Positions 37,010 through 47,310 are shown, counted from the first letter of the stretch. The stretch: DNA of 64,000 nt from Streptomyces sp. NBC_01408 (GCF_026340255.1 NZ_JAPEPJ010000001.1:2535001-2599000), one strand, 5' to 3'. Notes: generated by a model from the letters alone, not told the origin. Numbers and translations are program-made.

Positions 37010-38794
37010 GTGCGGCCAGTCGGCAGCAAATATCTGCTCGAGGAGCCGCTCGGGCGCGGCGCCACGGGCACCGTCTGGCGTGCGCGCCAGCGCGAGACCG
37101 CCGGCGCGGAGGCGGCCGTCGCCGGGCAGCCCGGCGAGACCGTGGCCATCAAGGTCCTCAAGGAGGAGCTGGCCCAGGACGCGGACATCGTCATGCGCTT
37201 CCTGCGCGAGCGCTCGGTGCTGCTGCGCCTGACGCACCCCAACATCGTCCGCACCCGCGACCTCGTCGTCGAGGGCGATCTGCTGGCGCTGGTCATGGAC
37301 CTCATCGAGGGCCCCGACCTGCACAAGTACCTGCGCCAGAACGGGCCCTTCACCCCCGTCGCCGCGAGCCTGCTCACCGCCCAGATCGCCGACGCGCTCG
37401 CCGCCAGCCACGCCGACGGGGTGGTCCACCGCGACCTGAAGCCCGCCAACGTGCTGCTCGACGAGCGCGGCGGGCAGATGAAGCCGATGCTCACCGACTT
37501 CGGCATCGCCCGCCTCGCGGACTCCCCGGGCCTGACCCGCACCCACGAGTTCGTCGGCACCCCGGCCTACGTGGCCCCCGAGTCCGCCGAGGGACGGCCG
37601 CAGACCTCCGCCGTCGACATCTACGGCGCCGGCATCCTGCTCTACGAACTGCTCACCGGCCGCCCGCCGTTCGCCGGCGGTACCGCGCTCGAAGTGCTCC
37701 ACCGCCACCTCAGCGAGGAGCCGCAGCGCCCCTCGACCGTGCCCGAGCCGCTGTGGACGGTCATAGAGCGCTGCCTGCGCAAGGAGCCGAACGAGCGCCC
37801 CAGCGCCGTGAGCCTGGCCCGCGGGCTGCGCGTGGTCGCCTCCGGCATCGGCGTGCACTCCACGGCCGCCGAGGTGGAGGCCGCGCTCGGCGTCGGCGCG
37901 CTGCTCGCCCCCGACCCCTCGCCGGCCCCGGTCCCCGAGACCCCCGGCGCCGCGGACCCCACCCAGGTGCTGCCCGCAGGAGCGGGCCAGTCGCCGATGG
38001 GCGCCTACGACCCGAACGCCATGACCAGCGTCATGCCGCCGGTCGGAGCGGCCGACGCCACCTCGGTGCTGCCGAGTGCCGGCGTCCCCGGGGCCGACCC
38101 GACCTCCGTCATGCCCCCCGTGCAGCAGCCGGACCAGCCGCACCCGTGGCAGTCGCAGATGCGGGCCGCCCGCGACCGCAACGAGCAGACGCAGGTCCAG
38201 TACCTCGACCCGAACGAGGACCCGCTGCGCCGCCGCCCCCAGCGGCAGGCGCCCCCGCCGCCGCAGCAGCAGCCGCGCAGGCCCCAGCAGCCGCCGCAGC
38301 AGCAGCCGTACCGGCAGGGGCCTCCGCCGCAGCCGTACCAGCAGCCCCAACAGCCGCCGTACCAGCAGCAGTACGCGCCTCCGCCGCCGCAGCACTACCA
38401 GCCGCAGCAGCACCAGCCGCAGCAGCACCAGCCGCAGCCGTACCAGCAGCCGCAGCAGCCCCAGTACCGGCAGCAGCCCCAGCCGCCGCAGCAGCAGCCC
38501 CCGCAGGGTCCGCCGCCGCAGCAGCAGGCACCCCGGGCCCCGCGTGAGCCGCGCGAGCCGCGCCGGCGCAGCGCCAACCCGGTGCGCATCCCCGGCCTCG
38601 GCTGCCTCAAGGGCTGCCTGCTCCTGATCCTGCTGTTCTTCGTGGCGGGCTGGATGATCTGGGAGCTGACCCCGCTTCAGGAATGGGTCGGCACCGGCAA
38701 GGGCTGGTGGGACCAGGTGTGGAGTTGGGGCTCCGGCGTCGCCGACTGGATCGGTTCCGTCAGCGGCTCGTCGGGCGGCGGCACCCAGTCCTGA
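37010..38794 (+). CDS. pkaA: Membrane Ser/Thr protein kinase PkaA
   Basis: 594 residues. PknB-type kinase domain at about 7-275: glycine loop GRGATGTVW, catalytic Lys48, HRDLKPAN near 139, DFG near 164. A Pro/Gln-rich segment (about 400-520, dominated by QQP/PQQ/PYQQ units) separates it from a single membrane helix at about 538-558, after which a short Trp/Gly/Ser-rich tail lies outside the cell. It lacks PASTA domains. The name follows the pkaA-pkaB pair of S. coelicolor, whose order is the same; this protein is somewhat longer than I recall for PkaA because of the Gln/Pro tract. Confidence 0.92.
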   Translation: MRPVGSKYLLEEPLGRGATGTVWRARQRETAGAEAAVAGQPGETVAIKVLKEELAQDADIVMRFLRERSVLLRLTHPNIVRTRDLVVEGDLLALVMDLIEGPDLHKYLRQNGPFTPVAASLLTAQIADALAASHADGVVHRDLKPANVLLDERGGQMKPMLTDFGIARLADSPGLTRTHEFVGTPAYVAPESAEGRPQTSAVDIYGAGILLYELLTGRPPFAGGTALEVLHRHLSEEPQRPSTVPEPLWTVIERCLRKEPNERPSAVSLARGLRVVASGIGVHSTAAEVEAALGVGALLAPDPSPAPVPETPGAADPTQVLPAGAGQSPMGAYDPNAMTSVMPPVGAADATSVLPSAGVPGADPTSVMPPVQQPDQPHPWQSQMRAARDRNEQTQVQYLDPNEDPLRRRPQRQAPPPPQQQPRRPQQPPQQQPYRQGPPPQPYQQPQQPPYQQQYAPPPPQHYQPQQHQPQQHQPQPYQQPQQPQYRQQPQPPQQQPPQGPPPQQQAPRAPREPREPRRRSANPVRIPGLGCLKGCLLLILLFFVAGWMIWELTPLQEWVGTGKGWWDQVWSWGSGVADWIGSVSGSSGGGTQS

Positions 38795-38914
38795 CCGGCT
38801 GCCGCAGCGCCGAGTTCGTGGATTTATCGACTTCTGGGGCGTGATTTCGCCCGCAGAAGTGAAGGTCGCCGCGGTTCGGGCCCCCTACTGGCCTCCAACC
38901 CCCACCTGGCCGCG

Positions 38915-38920
38915 TAGCTT
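38915..38920 (+). promoter_or_regulatory. Candidate pkaB -10 hexamer
   Basis: TAGCTT 33 bases before the pkaB GTG, in the 158-base gap after pkaA. Suggests pkaB has its own start in addition to any read-through. Confidence 0.45.
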
Positions 38921-38952
38921 TGGTGCGTACGCCAGCCGCTGAGGGAGCAGTC

Positions 38953-40206
38953 GTGGCACGGAAGATCGGCAGCCGGTACACCGCGCACCAGATCCTGGGG
39001 CGCGGCAGCGCGGGCACGGTGTGGCTGGGTGAGGGGCCGGACGGGCCCGTCGCCGTCAAACTGCTGCGCGAGGACCTCGCGTCCGACCAGGAGCTGGTCG
39101 GACGGTTCGTCCAGGAGCGCAGCGCGCTGCTCGGCCTGGACCATCCGCACGTGGTCTCCGTCCGCGACCTCGTCGTGGACGGCAACGACCTGGCCCTCGT
39201 CATGGACCTCGTACGCGGTACGGACCTCCGTACGCGCCTGGACCGCGAGCGGCGGCTCGCCCCCGAGGCGGCCGTGGCGATCGTCGCGGACGTGGCGGAC
39301 GCGCTCGCGGCGGCCCACGCGGCGGGGGTCGTGCACCGGGACGTCAAACCGGAGAACGTCCTGCTGGACATGCAGGGCCCGCTCGGCCCCGGCGGCGCGC
39401 ACCCGGCGCTGCTCACCGACTTCGGCGTGGCCAAGCTGATCGACTCCCCGCGCAGGGCCTCGGCCGGCCGGGCCTCGGCCCCGACGACCCGGATCATCGG
39501 TACGCCGGACTACCTGGCGCCGGAGATCGTGGAGGGCCTCCCGCCGCGGGCGGCGGTGGACATATACGCCCTGGCCACCGTCCTGTACGAGCTGCTGGCC
39601 GGTTTCACCCCCTTCGGTGGCGGCCACCCGGGCGCGGTGCTGCGCCGGCACGTGACGGAGACGGTCGTCCCGCTGCCCGGGATCCCCGACGAGCTGTGGC
39701 AGCTGATGGTGCAGTGCCTGGCCAAGGCCCCGGCCTCGCGGCTGCGGGCCTCGGAGCTGTCGGCCCGGCTGCGGGACCTGCTGCCGCTGCTGGCCGGGAT
39801 GCCGCCGCTGGACGTGGACGAGCCGGACGACGCCGAGCCGGAGCCCGAGCCCTCGGAGGAACCCGGGTCCGCCGAGCCGGTCCGCCGCCGGGGCGTGGTC
39901 CCGCTGGTGCCGGGCTCCGCGACCGACTCCAACCGGGACACGCACACCTCCATGCGGGTGCCGGGGCCGGACGAGCTGGCGGGCGGCGCGCTGGGCACCG
40001 CCCGGGTCCCCCGGCCCGCCGGCGGCCACCGCCCGGGCTCCGCCCGGCACCGGGCCGAGGCCGCGCGCAAGCGGCGACTGGCCCTTTCGGCCGCCGCCGT
40101 GGGGCTGGCCGCGGCGGTGGGGCTGGGCACGTGGTTCGCGGTTTCCGGAGGCGACGAACCCCCGTCCCCGCAGGACAGCAAGCAGTCGGTCCCGCGTACC
40201 CCCTGA
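38953..40206 (+). CDS. pkaB: Membrane Ser/Thr protein kinase PkaB
   Basis: 417 residues from GTG 38953 (GAGGGAG 6 bases upstream), the length I recall for S. coelicolor PkaB. Kinase domain at about 10-270: GRGSAGTVW, Lys36, VVHRDVKPENVLLD near 125-138, TDFGVAK near 155-161. An acidic then basic juxtamembrane stretch, one helix about 377-395 (ALSAAAVGLAAAVGLGTWFAV) and a 20-residue external tail. Closely related to PkaA in the kinase domain, so the pair looks like a tandem duplication. Confidence 0.94.
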   Translation: MARKIGSRYTAHQILGRGSAGTVWLGEGPDGPVAVKLLREDLASDQELVGRFVQERSALLGLDHPHVVSVRDLVVDGNDLALVMDLVRGTDLRTRLDRERRLAPEAAVAIVADVADALAAAHAAGVVHRDVKPENVLLDMQGPLGPGGAHPALLTDFGVAKLIDSPRRASAGRASAPTTRIIGTPDYLAPEIVEGLPPRAAVDIYALATVLYELLAGFTPFGGGHPGAVLRRHVTETVVPLPGIPDELWQLMVQCLAKAPASRLRASELSARLRDLLPLLAGMPPLDVDEPDDAEPEPEPSEEPGSAEPVRRRGVVPLVPGSATDSNRDTHTSMRVPGPDELAGGALGTARVPRPAGGHRPGSARHRAEAARKRRLALSAAAVGLAAAVGLGTWFAVSGGDEPPSPQDSKQSVPRTP

Positions 40207-40229
40207 CGCCCGTGCGGCGCCGCTGTCGG

Positions 40230-40284
40230 GGGCTCTGCCCCCGCCCCCCCCCCCCCCCCCCGCGCCTCAATCGCCGGCGAGGCT
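40230..40284 (+). repeat. Dispersed gene-end repeat, copy 7, with an 18-base C tract
   Basis: After the pkaB stop. The self-complementary part is interrupted by a run of 18 C (40244-40261) leading into CGCGCCTCAATCGCCGGC, a core variant with T for A. Confidence 0.85.
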
Positions 40285-40335
40285 GAATATGTCCGGGCTC
40301 CGCGCCCGGCAGGGCTGGGATGCGCGCAGTGCAAT

Positions 40336-40380
40336 TCCAGCCCCGCCGGCGTTTGAGGCGCGGGTCCGGGCGGAGCCCGG
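40336..40380 (-). repeat. Dispersed gene-end repeat, copy 8 (inverted)
   Basis: Inverted core CCGCCGGCGTTTGAGGCGCG facing copy 7 across about 55 bases, between convergent pkaB and the oxygenase gene; the pair can form a long stem. Confidence 0.85.
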
Positions 40381-40405
40381 CGGGGGTGCGGGGGTGGAGC
40401 CCCCG

Positions 40406-41407
40406 CTAGGCCGCCACCAGCTCCGGGTGCCAGCGCCGCGCCACGGCCGGGTGGGCGCGGACCCAGCCCTTCAGCTCGTTGCGGCCGTACTCCGCGTGCA
40501 GCGGGTTCGTCGCGTCGTGCGCGATGCCCGGGGCGGACCGCAGGTAGTCCCCCGGCACGGTCTCCACCACCGCGTCGAGGCGCGGGTTGTAGAAGAACGG
40601 CACCGAGTACCGCTCCACCGCCCCCGGCGGGCTGACCACCCGGTGGTCGGTGGCCGTCAGATAGCCCTCGGTGGCGATCTCCAGCAGCTCGCCCAGGTTG
40701 ACCACGAAGGCCCCCGGCAGCGGCGGCACGTCCACGTACCCGCCGTCCCGGACCACCTGGAGCCCGCCCACGGTGTCCTGGAGCAGCAGCGTCAGGAAGC
40801 CGTAGTCCTTGTGCGCGCCGACCCCCTGGTCCGTGCCGGAGGGGGCGGATCCGGGGTAGCGGATCAGCTTGGTGTGCAGGTGCGGCCGGTCCGCGAAGGC
40901 CTCGTCGAAGAAGTCCGCCGGGGCGCCGATGGAGACCAGCAGCTCCTGGAGCAGCCGGTGGGCCACCGCCGCCAGCCGCGCCTGCCATTCCAGGACCGCC
41001 GTCCGCAGTTCCGGGAGGGCCGCGGGCCACTGGTTGGGCCCCTCCAGCCAGAGGTACGCCGGGTCGTCCGGCCCCAGCACCGGCGCGGGACGCTCGGCGC
41101 CGACGTCCAGCTGGTCCCGCCAGTCGGTGGCCCCGCCGGTCAGCTCGTGGCCGATCCGGGTGTAGCCGCGGAAGTGCGGGGAGTTCAGATTGCTCACGGC
41201 CAGCCGGTCGGCTTCCGGGAGGGCGAAGAAGGCCCTGGTCAGGTCCAGGATGCGGGTCGTCTCGGCGGCGCTGACGCCATGGCCGGTGAGGTGCAGGAAA
41301 CCGGTGTCCCTGGCTGCCGCGTGCAGCTTCTTCAGGAAGTCGGCCCGCTGGGCCGGGTCGTCGGCCTGGGAGAGGTCCAGGACGGGAAGGGAAAGCGCGG
41401 ACGGCAT
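40406..41407 (-). CDS. 2-oxoglutarate/Fe(II) oxygenase, isopenicillin N synthase family
   Basis: 333 residues from ATG 41407 with ACGGAG 6 bases upstream. N-terminal DIOX_N-like part (LPVLDLSQ ... GFLHLTGHGV) and C-terminal 2OG-Fe(II) domain with the iron ligands His and Asp in AHKDYGFLTLL (about 197-207), His in DHRVVSP (about 254), and the 2OG-anchoring Arg-x-Ser in ERYSVPFF (about 268). Family members oxidise small molecules, plant and fungal examples including secondary metabolites; the substrate here is unknown. No biosynthetic cluster adjoins it. Divergent from prfB. Confidence 0.9.
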   Translation of the reverse strand: MPSALSLPVLDLSQADDPAQRADFLKKLHAAARDTGFLHLTGHGVSAAETTRILDLTRAFFALPEADRLAVSNLNSPHFRGYTRIGHELTGGATDWRDQLDVGAERPAPVLGPDDPAYLWLEGPNQWPAALPELRTAVLEWQARLAAVAHRLLQELLVSIGAPADFFDEAFADRPHLHTKLIRYPGSAPSGTDQGVGAHKDYGFLTLLLQDTVGGLQVVRDGGYVDVPPLPGAFVVNLGELLEIATEGYLTATDHRVVSPPGAVERYSVPFFYNPRLDAVVETVPGDYLRSAPGIAHDATNPLHAEYGRNELKGWVRAHPAVARRWHPELVAA

Positions 41408-41722
41408 GACGGCTCCGTTTCGGATGTCACGGGGTCCTGTTCCCCTGGAGATGGCGGGGACCGCGGGTGGGGAGGGCCGCCGGCAGGGATGGTGCCGGGA
41501 CCGCGTGAGCCGCGTACAGGACCAAGTCGGATCGGGGTGGATCAGGCTTGGGGATGGTCCGGCGGCCGACAGCTCGTCGTCGTGACACGCATGTGGTCCA
41601 CATGGCGGCGTTTGACGAGGCGAACAGTCATACGGTGAGCGTACGCCCGTACCGCCGTCCATCAGTACGGGTGAACCGGACTGCCCGGACGGCGCCGTCC
41701 GGGGACCGGCTACGCTGGACCC
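41408..41722. promoter_or_regulatory. Divergent region upstream of prfB with two palindromes
   Basis: 315 bases. CATGTGGTCCACATG (41590-41604) is a perfect 7-bp inverted repeat around one base, flanked by CTCGTC (41573-41578) and GACGAG (41616-41621). GGACGGCGCCGTCC (41689-41702) is a second perfect palindrome just upstream of the prfB -10 (TACGCT, 41711-41716), which is 6 bases before GTG 41723 and implies a leaderless prfB transcript. Confidence 0.6.
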
Positions 41723-42832
<1,110 letters not shown>

Positions 42833-42849
42833 CCCGCACACGGCATGAC

Positions 42850-42886
42850 GGAGGGGCCCGGACACCGACGGTGTCCGGGCCCCTCC
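42850..42886. terminator. Bidirectional terminator between prfB and zinc-ribbon gene
   Basis: Perfect 17-bp stem GGAGGGGCCCGGACACC / GGTGTCCGGGCCCCTCC with a 3-base loop, placed 18 bases after prfB and 43 bases past the end of the convergent gene. Confidence 0.88.
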
Positions 42887-42928
42887 GCTGCGTGTGATCG
42901 GGCTGCGTGTGATCAGTGCCCGGCGCGG

Positions 42929-43120
42929 CTATGCCGCCTGCTGGGCCACCAGCGCGAGCGCCGCCACGAGGACCACCAGAAGCGCGATGAGCGCAACGGG
43001 GGTCAGGCCGGAGAAGGGGCCCTCCTGCTGGAGGCGCTCCCGGTTCGCCCGGCACACCCGGCAGCGGCCCTGGCTGACGGGTGCGGCGCAGTTCGCGCAC
43101 ACGAGCCGGTCATATGTCAT
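42929..43120 (-). CDS. Small zinc-ribbon membrane protein
   Basis: 63 residues with a very strong ribosome binding site (GAGGAGGAG) before ATG 43120. Two CxxC knuckles (CANC at 8-11, CRVC at 20-23) form a likely zinc ribbon, followed by one membrane helix (about 40-60, [20 protein letters not shown]). Short conserved Streptomyces protein of unknown role; position between prfB and ftsE on the opposite strand. Confidence 0.82.
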   Translation of the reverse strand: MTYDRLVCANCAAPVSQGRCRVCRANRERLQQEGPFSGLTPVALIALLVVLVAALALVAQQAA

Positions 43121-43355
43121 GTGCTCCTCCTCTCGTCCCCTTGGTCTCCTGTGGAGACAACGGCTTGGGGAACGAGACCGTTCCCCCTACCACTGTGCCA
43201 GCTTCGAGGACATTCGGCGCGGCCCGTCCGGGCAATCGCGGTCGGGGACCACCGGGAGCCGGGGACATATAGGGCATCTCCGGATGCCGGGTCCACACCC
43301 CGCGCCCGTTCGCGTATGGTCACGCTCACCTACTCCCGGCGACCGTGGTGCACCC

Positions 43356-44045
43356 GTGATCCGATTCGACAGTGTCTCCAAGTCCTACCCGAAGCAGAGC
43401 CGCCCCGCACTGAGAGATGTCTCCCTCGACATCGCGAAGGGCGAGTTCGTCTTCCTGGTCGGCTCCTCCGGCTCCGGCAAGTCCACCTTCCTCAGGCTCC
43501 TCCTGCGCGAGGAGCGGGCGAGCCACGGACAGGTGCACGTGCTGGGCAAGGACCTCGCCAAGCTCTCCAACTGGAAGGTCCCGCAGATGCGGCGCCAGCT
43601 GGGGACCGTGTTCCAGGACTTCCGCCTGCTGCCCAACAAGACGGTGGCGGAGAACGTCGCCTTCGCGCAGGAGGTCATCGGCAAGCCGAGGGGCGAGATC
43701 CGCAAGGCCGTCCCGCAGGTCCTGGAGCTGGTGGGCCTGGGCGGCAAGGAGGAGCGGATGCCCGGCGAGCTCTCCGGCGGCGAGCAGCAGCGCGTGGCCA
43801 TCGCCCGTGCCTTCGTCAACCGCCCCGCCCTGCTGATCGCCGACGAGCCCACCGGCAACCTCGACCCGCAGACCTCGGTCGGGATCATGAAGCTGCTGGA
43901 CCGGATCAACCGGACCGGCACCACCGTGATCATGGCGACCCACGACCAGCAGATCGTCGACCAGATGCGCAAGCGCGTCATCGAACTCGAACAGGGCCGA
44001 CTCGTGCGCGACCAGTCGCGCGGCGTCTACGGCTACCAGCACTGA
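43356..44045 (+). CDS. ftsE: Cell division ATP-binding protein FtsE
   Basis: 229 residues from GTG 43356; the upstream extension to 42894 is not protein-like. ABC ATPase with Walker A GSSGSGKS (36-43), signature [14 protein letters not shown], Walker [13 protein letters not shown] and the switch His in ATHD. With FtsX it couples ATP hydrolysis to activation of extracytoplasmic peptidoglycan hydrolases during growth and division. ftsX starts 17 bases later. Confidence 0.96.
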   Translation: MIRFDSVSKSYPKQSRPALRDVSLDIAKGEFVFLVGSSGSGKSTFLRLLLREERASHGQVHVLGKDLAKLSNWKVPQMRRQLGTVFQDFRLLPNKTVAENVAFAQEVIGKPRGEIRKAVPQVLELVGLGGKEERMPGELSGGEQQRVAIARAFVNRPALLIADEPTGNLDPQTSVGIMKLLDRINRTGTTVIMATHDQQIVDQMRKRVIELEQGRLVRDQSRGVYGYQH

Positions 44046-44062
44046 AAGGTCCCTGAGACGCA

Positions 44063-45028
44063 ATGCGCGCCCAGTTCGTCATGTCGGAGATCGGCGTCGG
44101 TCTCCGTCGCAATCTCACCATGACCTTCGCGGTCATCATCTCCGTGGCCCTGTCGCTGGCCCTGTTCGGTGGCTCCCTGCTCATGCGCGAGCAGGTGAGC
44201 AGGATGAAGGGCTACTGGTACGACAAGGCCAACGTCTCGATCTACCTGTGCAACAAGCAGGACGCCGAGGAGGCGGGCGGGGCCGGCAAGCCGGACTCCG
44301 GCCAGGGCGGCGCCACCGGCGTCGCCACCTGCTCCAAGGGCGCGGTGACGGCGGAGCAGAAGCAGCAGATCGAGTCCGAGCTCAAGCAGATGGAGCTGGT
44401 CAAGTCCGTCGCCTACGAGTCGGCCGACGAGGCCTTCAAGCACTACCAGGAGCAGTACGGCCACACCGCGCTGGCCTCCTCCATCACCCCTGACCAGATG
44501 CAGGAGTCCTTCCGGGTCAAGCTCAAGAACCCGGAGAAGTACAAGGTCGTCACCTCGGCCTTCGCGGGCCGCGACGGCATCCACACCGTCGACGACCAGC
44601 GCAAGGAGATCGACGACCTCTTCCGGATCCTCAACTACCTCAACTTCGCCGCGCTCGGCATCATGCTGATCATGCTGGTCGTGGCACTGCTGCTGATCGT
44701 CAACACCGTGCGCGTCTCGGCGTTCAGCCGTCGGCGGGAAACGGGGATCATGCGGCTGGTGGGTGCCTCCAGCTTCTACATCCAGGTCCCCTTCATCATG
44801 GAGGCCGCCGTCGCGGGCCTGATCGGCGCCCTGTTCGCCTGCGCCATGCTCGCCTCCGGCCAGTACTTCGTGATCGACCACGGCGTCGGGCTGCGGGACA
44901 AGATCCAGCTCATCGACTTCATGGGCTGGGGATCGGTGCTGGGCAAGCTCCCGTACGTCCTGTTCATCGGCGTCCTGATGCCCTCCATGGCCGCCTTCAT
45001 CGCATTGCGCAAGTACCTGAAGGTGTGA
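44063..45028 (+). CDS. ftsX: Cell division protein FtsX
   Basis: 321 residues. One membrane helix near 18-40, a large extracytoplasmic loop (about 45-185) with a probable disulphide pair (Cys in YLCNKQD and in VATCSKG), then three further helices (about 195-220, 240-270 and 285-310), giving the usual four-helix FtsX architecture. The loop is the part that contacts periplasmic/wall hydrolase partners. ATG 44063 follows AAAGGTCC weakly. A peptidase gene follows after an inverted repeat. Confidence 0.95.
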   Translation: MRAQFVMSEIGVGLRRNLTMTFAVIISVALSLALFGGSLLMREQVSRMKGYWYDKANVSIYLCNKQDAEEAGGAGKPDSGQGGATGVATCSKGAVTAEQKQQIESELKQMELVKSVAYESADEAFKHYQEQYGHTALASSITPDQMQESFRVKLKNPEKYKVVTSAFAGRDGIHTVDDQRKEIDDLFRILNYLNFAALGIMLIMLVVALLLIVNTVRVSAFSRRRETGIMRLVGASSFYIQVPFIMEAAVAGLIGALFACAMLASGQYFVIDHGVGLRDKIQLIDFMGWGSVLGKLPYVLFIGVLMPSMAAFIALRKYLKV

Positions 45029-45033
45029 CAAGC

Positions 45034-45076
45034 GCCCCGCGAGCGTTCCGGTCAACCATCCGTACCGGCGCGGGGC
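45034..45076 (+). terminator. Possible ftsX terminator
   Basis: GCCCCGCG (45034-45041) and CGCGGGGC (45069-45076) form an 8-bp inverted repeat with a 27-base loop; weak, and the right arm overlaps the ctpA promoter. Confidence 0.4.
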
Positions 45077-45082
45077 TTGTCC

Positions 45083-45095
45083 TAGACTCGGCGCC
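45083..45095 (+). promoter_or_regulatory. Leaderless promoter -10 of the S41 peptidase gene
   Basis: TAGACT (45083-45088) lies 7 bases before ATG 45096, and no ribosome binding site is present. Confidence 0.55.
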
Positions 45096-46301
45096 ATGCC
45101 GGGTCTGCCCGCCTTCTGTCTCCGGCCCCGCGACCTGCGTCGCGGGGCCGTCTTGACGTTGGTCTTCCTCGCGTCCGTCGCCACCGCCGCGGGCACCGGC
45201 TGCTGGGATCGGGGGGAAGCCGCCGCAGCCTCCGCTTCCGCCTACGGCGCCCGTACGGACGACGCCCCGGACGACGCCCCGCCCGAGGCGCCCCGCACCC
45301 CCGGCACCGCCGACCGGGAAGCCGTCGCCCGCGCCGCCGCCGAAGCCGTCGCCGAGGGGAAGTCGGGGAAGAAGGCCGCCCAGGAGGTGGTCAGCCGCAG
45401 CGGCGACCGCTGGGGCACCGTCTACGACCAGGGCGAGTACGCCGCCTTCGCCGAGGACCTCGACGGCAGCTGGACCGGCGTCGGAGTCTGGGCCGGACGC
45501 GGCCCGGCCGGCCGGATCGAGGTCGACAAGGTCCAGCCCGGCAGCCCCGCCGCCCGGGCCGGCCTGCGCGCCGGGGACCGGCTGCTGAGCATCGACGGGC
45601 AGGCCGTCACCGGGCTGGCCGTCGCCGACGTGATCGCCTTACTCCGCGGCCGGGCCGGCACCCCCGTCGTACTGAACCTGAGCCGGGACGGCGCCGACCT
45701 CACCGAGACCGTCCGCCGCGAACAGCTGCGCACCGAGCCCGTGACCGTACGGCGGCTGCCCGGCGGGATCACCGTCATCAAGGTGGCCTCCTTCACCCGC
45801 GGTTCGGGCGAGCGGGTCAAGGCGGCCGTCCGCGCGGCCCCGCCCGGCGCCGGGGTCATGCTCGACCTGCGCGGGAACCCGGGCGGACTGGTCACCGAGG
45901 CGGTGACGGCCGCCTCCGCCTTCCTGGACGGCGGGCTCGTGGCGACGTACGACGTACGCGGCTCCCAGCGCGCCCTCTACGCGGCCCCGGGCGGGGACAC
46001 GGCCCGGCCGCTGGTGGCCCTGGTGGACGGCGGCACGATGAGCGCGGCCGAGCTGGTGACCGGCGCACTCCAGGACCGCGGCCGGGCGGTGGCGGTCGGC
46101 ACCAGGACCTTCGGCAAGGGCTCGGTCCAGATGCCGACGGAGCTTCCGGACGGCTCGGTGGCCGAGCTGACGGTGGGCACGTACCGCACGCCGGCGGGCC
46201 GCAGCCTGGACGGCGCGGGCATCACCCCGGACCTGGCGGCGGGCGAGGGCGTCGAGGAACGGGCCGCGCAGGTATTGGGTGGCCTCGGGGTGGGTCCGTA
46301 G
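45096..46301 (+). CDS. S41 family C-terminal processing peptidase (CtpA-like)
   Basis: 401 residues. N-terminal signal sequence (about 14-35, GAVLTLVFLASVATAAGTGC; a Cys at 36 could be lipidated though the lipobox is poor). PDZ domain about 125-205, then the S41 protease core with the catalytic Ser316 (GGTMSAAEL) and Lys341 (FGKGSVQ), 25 residues apart as expected of the Ser-Lys dyad. It probably trims secreted or membrane proteins. Next to ftsEX and smpB, an arrangement common in actinobacteria. Confidence 0.93.
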   Translation: MPGLPAFCLRPRDLRRGAVLTLVFLASVATAAGTGCWDRGEAAAASASAYGARTDDAPDDAPPEAPRTPGTADREAVARAAAEAVAEGKSGKKAAQEVVSRSGDRWGTVYDQGEYAAFAEDLDGSWTGVGVWAGRGPAGRIEVDKVQPGSPAARAGLRAGDRLLSIDGQAVTGLAVADVIALLRGRAGTPVVLNLSRDGADLTETVRREQLRTEPVTVRRLPGGITVIKVASFTRGSGERVKAAVRAAPPGAGVMLDLRGNPGGLVTEAVTAASAFLDGGLVATYDVRGSQRALYAAPGGDTARPLVALVDGGTMSAAELVTGALQDRGRAVAVGTRTFGKGSVQMPTELPDGSVAELTVGTYRTPAGRSLDGAGITPDLAAGEGVEERAAQVLGGLGVGP

Positions 46302-46319
46302 TGCGAAAATGGCCGCACT

Positions 46320-46805
46320 ATGGCTAAGGAAAAAGGGCGCAAGCTGATCGCCCAGAACAAGAAGGCGCGGCACGACTACACGATCATCGACACCTACGAG
46401 TGCGGTCTCGTGCTCACGGGTACCGAGGTCAAGTCCCTGCGCCAGGGCCGTGCCTCGCTGGTGGACGGCTTCGTGTCGGTGGAGAGCGGCGAGGCCTGGC
46501 TCTACAACGTGCACGTGCCGGAGTACAGCCAGGGCACCTGGACCAACCACAGCGCGCGGCGCAAGCGCAAGCTGCTCCTGCACCGCGAGGAGATCGACAA
46601 GCTGGATTCGAAGACGGGGGAGACGGGCAACACGATCGTGCCGCTCGCCCTGTACTTCAAGGACGGCCGGGCGAAGATCGAGATCGCGCTGGCGAAGGGC
46701 AAGAAGGAGTACGACAAGCGCCAGTCCCTGCGGGAGAAGCAGGACACGCGCGAGACGAACCGGGTCATCTCGGCCGTGAAGCGCAAGGAGCGCGCCCAGC
46801 TTTAA
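46320..46805 (+). CDS. smpB: tmRNA-binding protein SmpB
   Basis: 161 residues: conserved beta-barrel core ([40 protein letters not shown]) and a basic C-terminal tail that occupies the mRNA channel of stalled ribosomes. Partner of the tmRNA encoded just downstream (ssrA), with which it forms the trans-translation rescue system. ATG 46320 follows the peptidase stop by 18 bases. Confidence 0.97.
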   Translation: MAKEKGRKLIAQNKKARHDYTIIDTYECGLVLTGTEVKSLRQGRASLVDGFVSVESGEAWLYNVHVPEYSQGTWTNHSARRKRKLLLHREEIDKLDSKTGETGNTIVPLALYFKDGRAKIEIALAKGKKEYDKRQSLREKQDTRETNRVISAVKRKERAQL

Positions 46806-46810
46806 TCTCC

Positions 46811-46908
46811 TGGCACAGCGTGGTCCACTTCGCGTACCATGGCGTCAGCACCACACGCTTGCGGGTGGTGGCTGGTCGAGCAGGACCTAACTGAACAGCG
46901 TGAAACAT
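46811..46908 (+). promoter_or_regulatory. ssrA promoter and 5' leader
   Basis: TGGCAC (46811-46816) and TACCAT (46835-46840) with an 18-base spacer form a plausible promoter for the tmRNA precursor. A leader stem CACCAC / GTGGTG (46849-46870) precedes the mature 5' end, which would be cut by RNase P. Confidence 0.55.
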
Positions 46909-47297
46909 GGGGATGATCGGTTTCGACAGCGGATGTCGATGCAGGGGAAGCGAGCCGAGGAAGCGGCAATGATCTCGCTAACCACATGTCGCAAACAATA
47001 ATCGCCAACTCCAAGAGCGATAACTCCCGCTTCACCCTCGCTGCCTAATAACAGTGAGCTGAAGCCTCTGTGAGGAGCGTCAGCCCGGAAGTGGTCCCGG
47101 TCCGGATCCTGGCGTCAATTAGGGATCTAAACCTCTAGCCCCGGTCGCGGGGGTTGGAGGGAAACCAAACAGTGACTGAGCCCGTCGGAGACTTGTCCGT
47201 GTGATCTCCGGGGCTGAGAAAAGCGCAGCGGACTGCGCTCGGAGAAGCCCTGCTTCTGCACCGTTGGACGCGGGTTCGATTCCCGCCATCTCCACCA
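46909..47297 (+). ncRNA. ssrA: tmRNA
   Basis: 389 nt. 5' GGGGATGATCGGTTTCGACA and 3' CGGGTTCGATTCCCGCC then ATCTCCACCA form the tRNA-like domain; the 5' GGGGATG pairs with CATCTCC (one G-U), followed by encoded CCA. The tag frame runs from the resume codon GCC (47004) to TAA (47046-47048) and encodes ANSKSDNSRFTLAA, a 14-residue degradation tag ending in the canonical LAA. One-piece tmRNA with several pseudoknot-forming stretches after the tag. Works with SmpB encoded upstream. Confidence 0.97.
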
Positions 47298-47310
47298 CCC
47301 CATGTGGATG

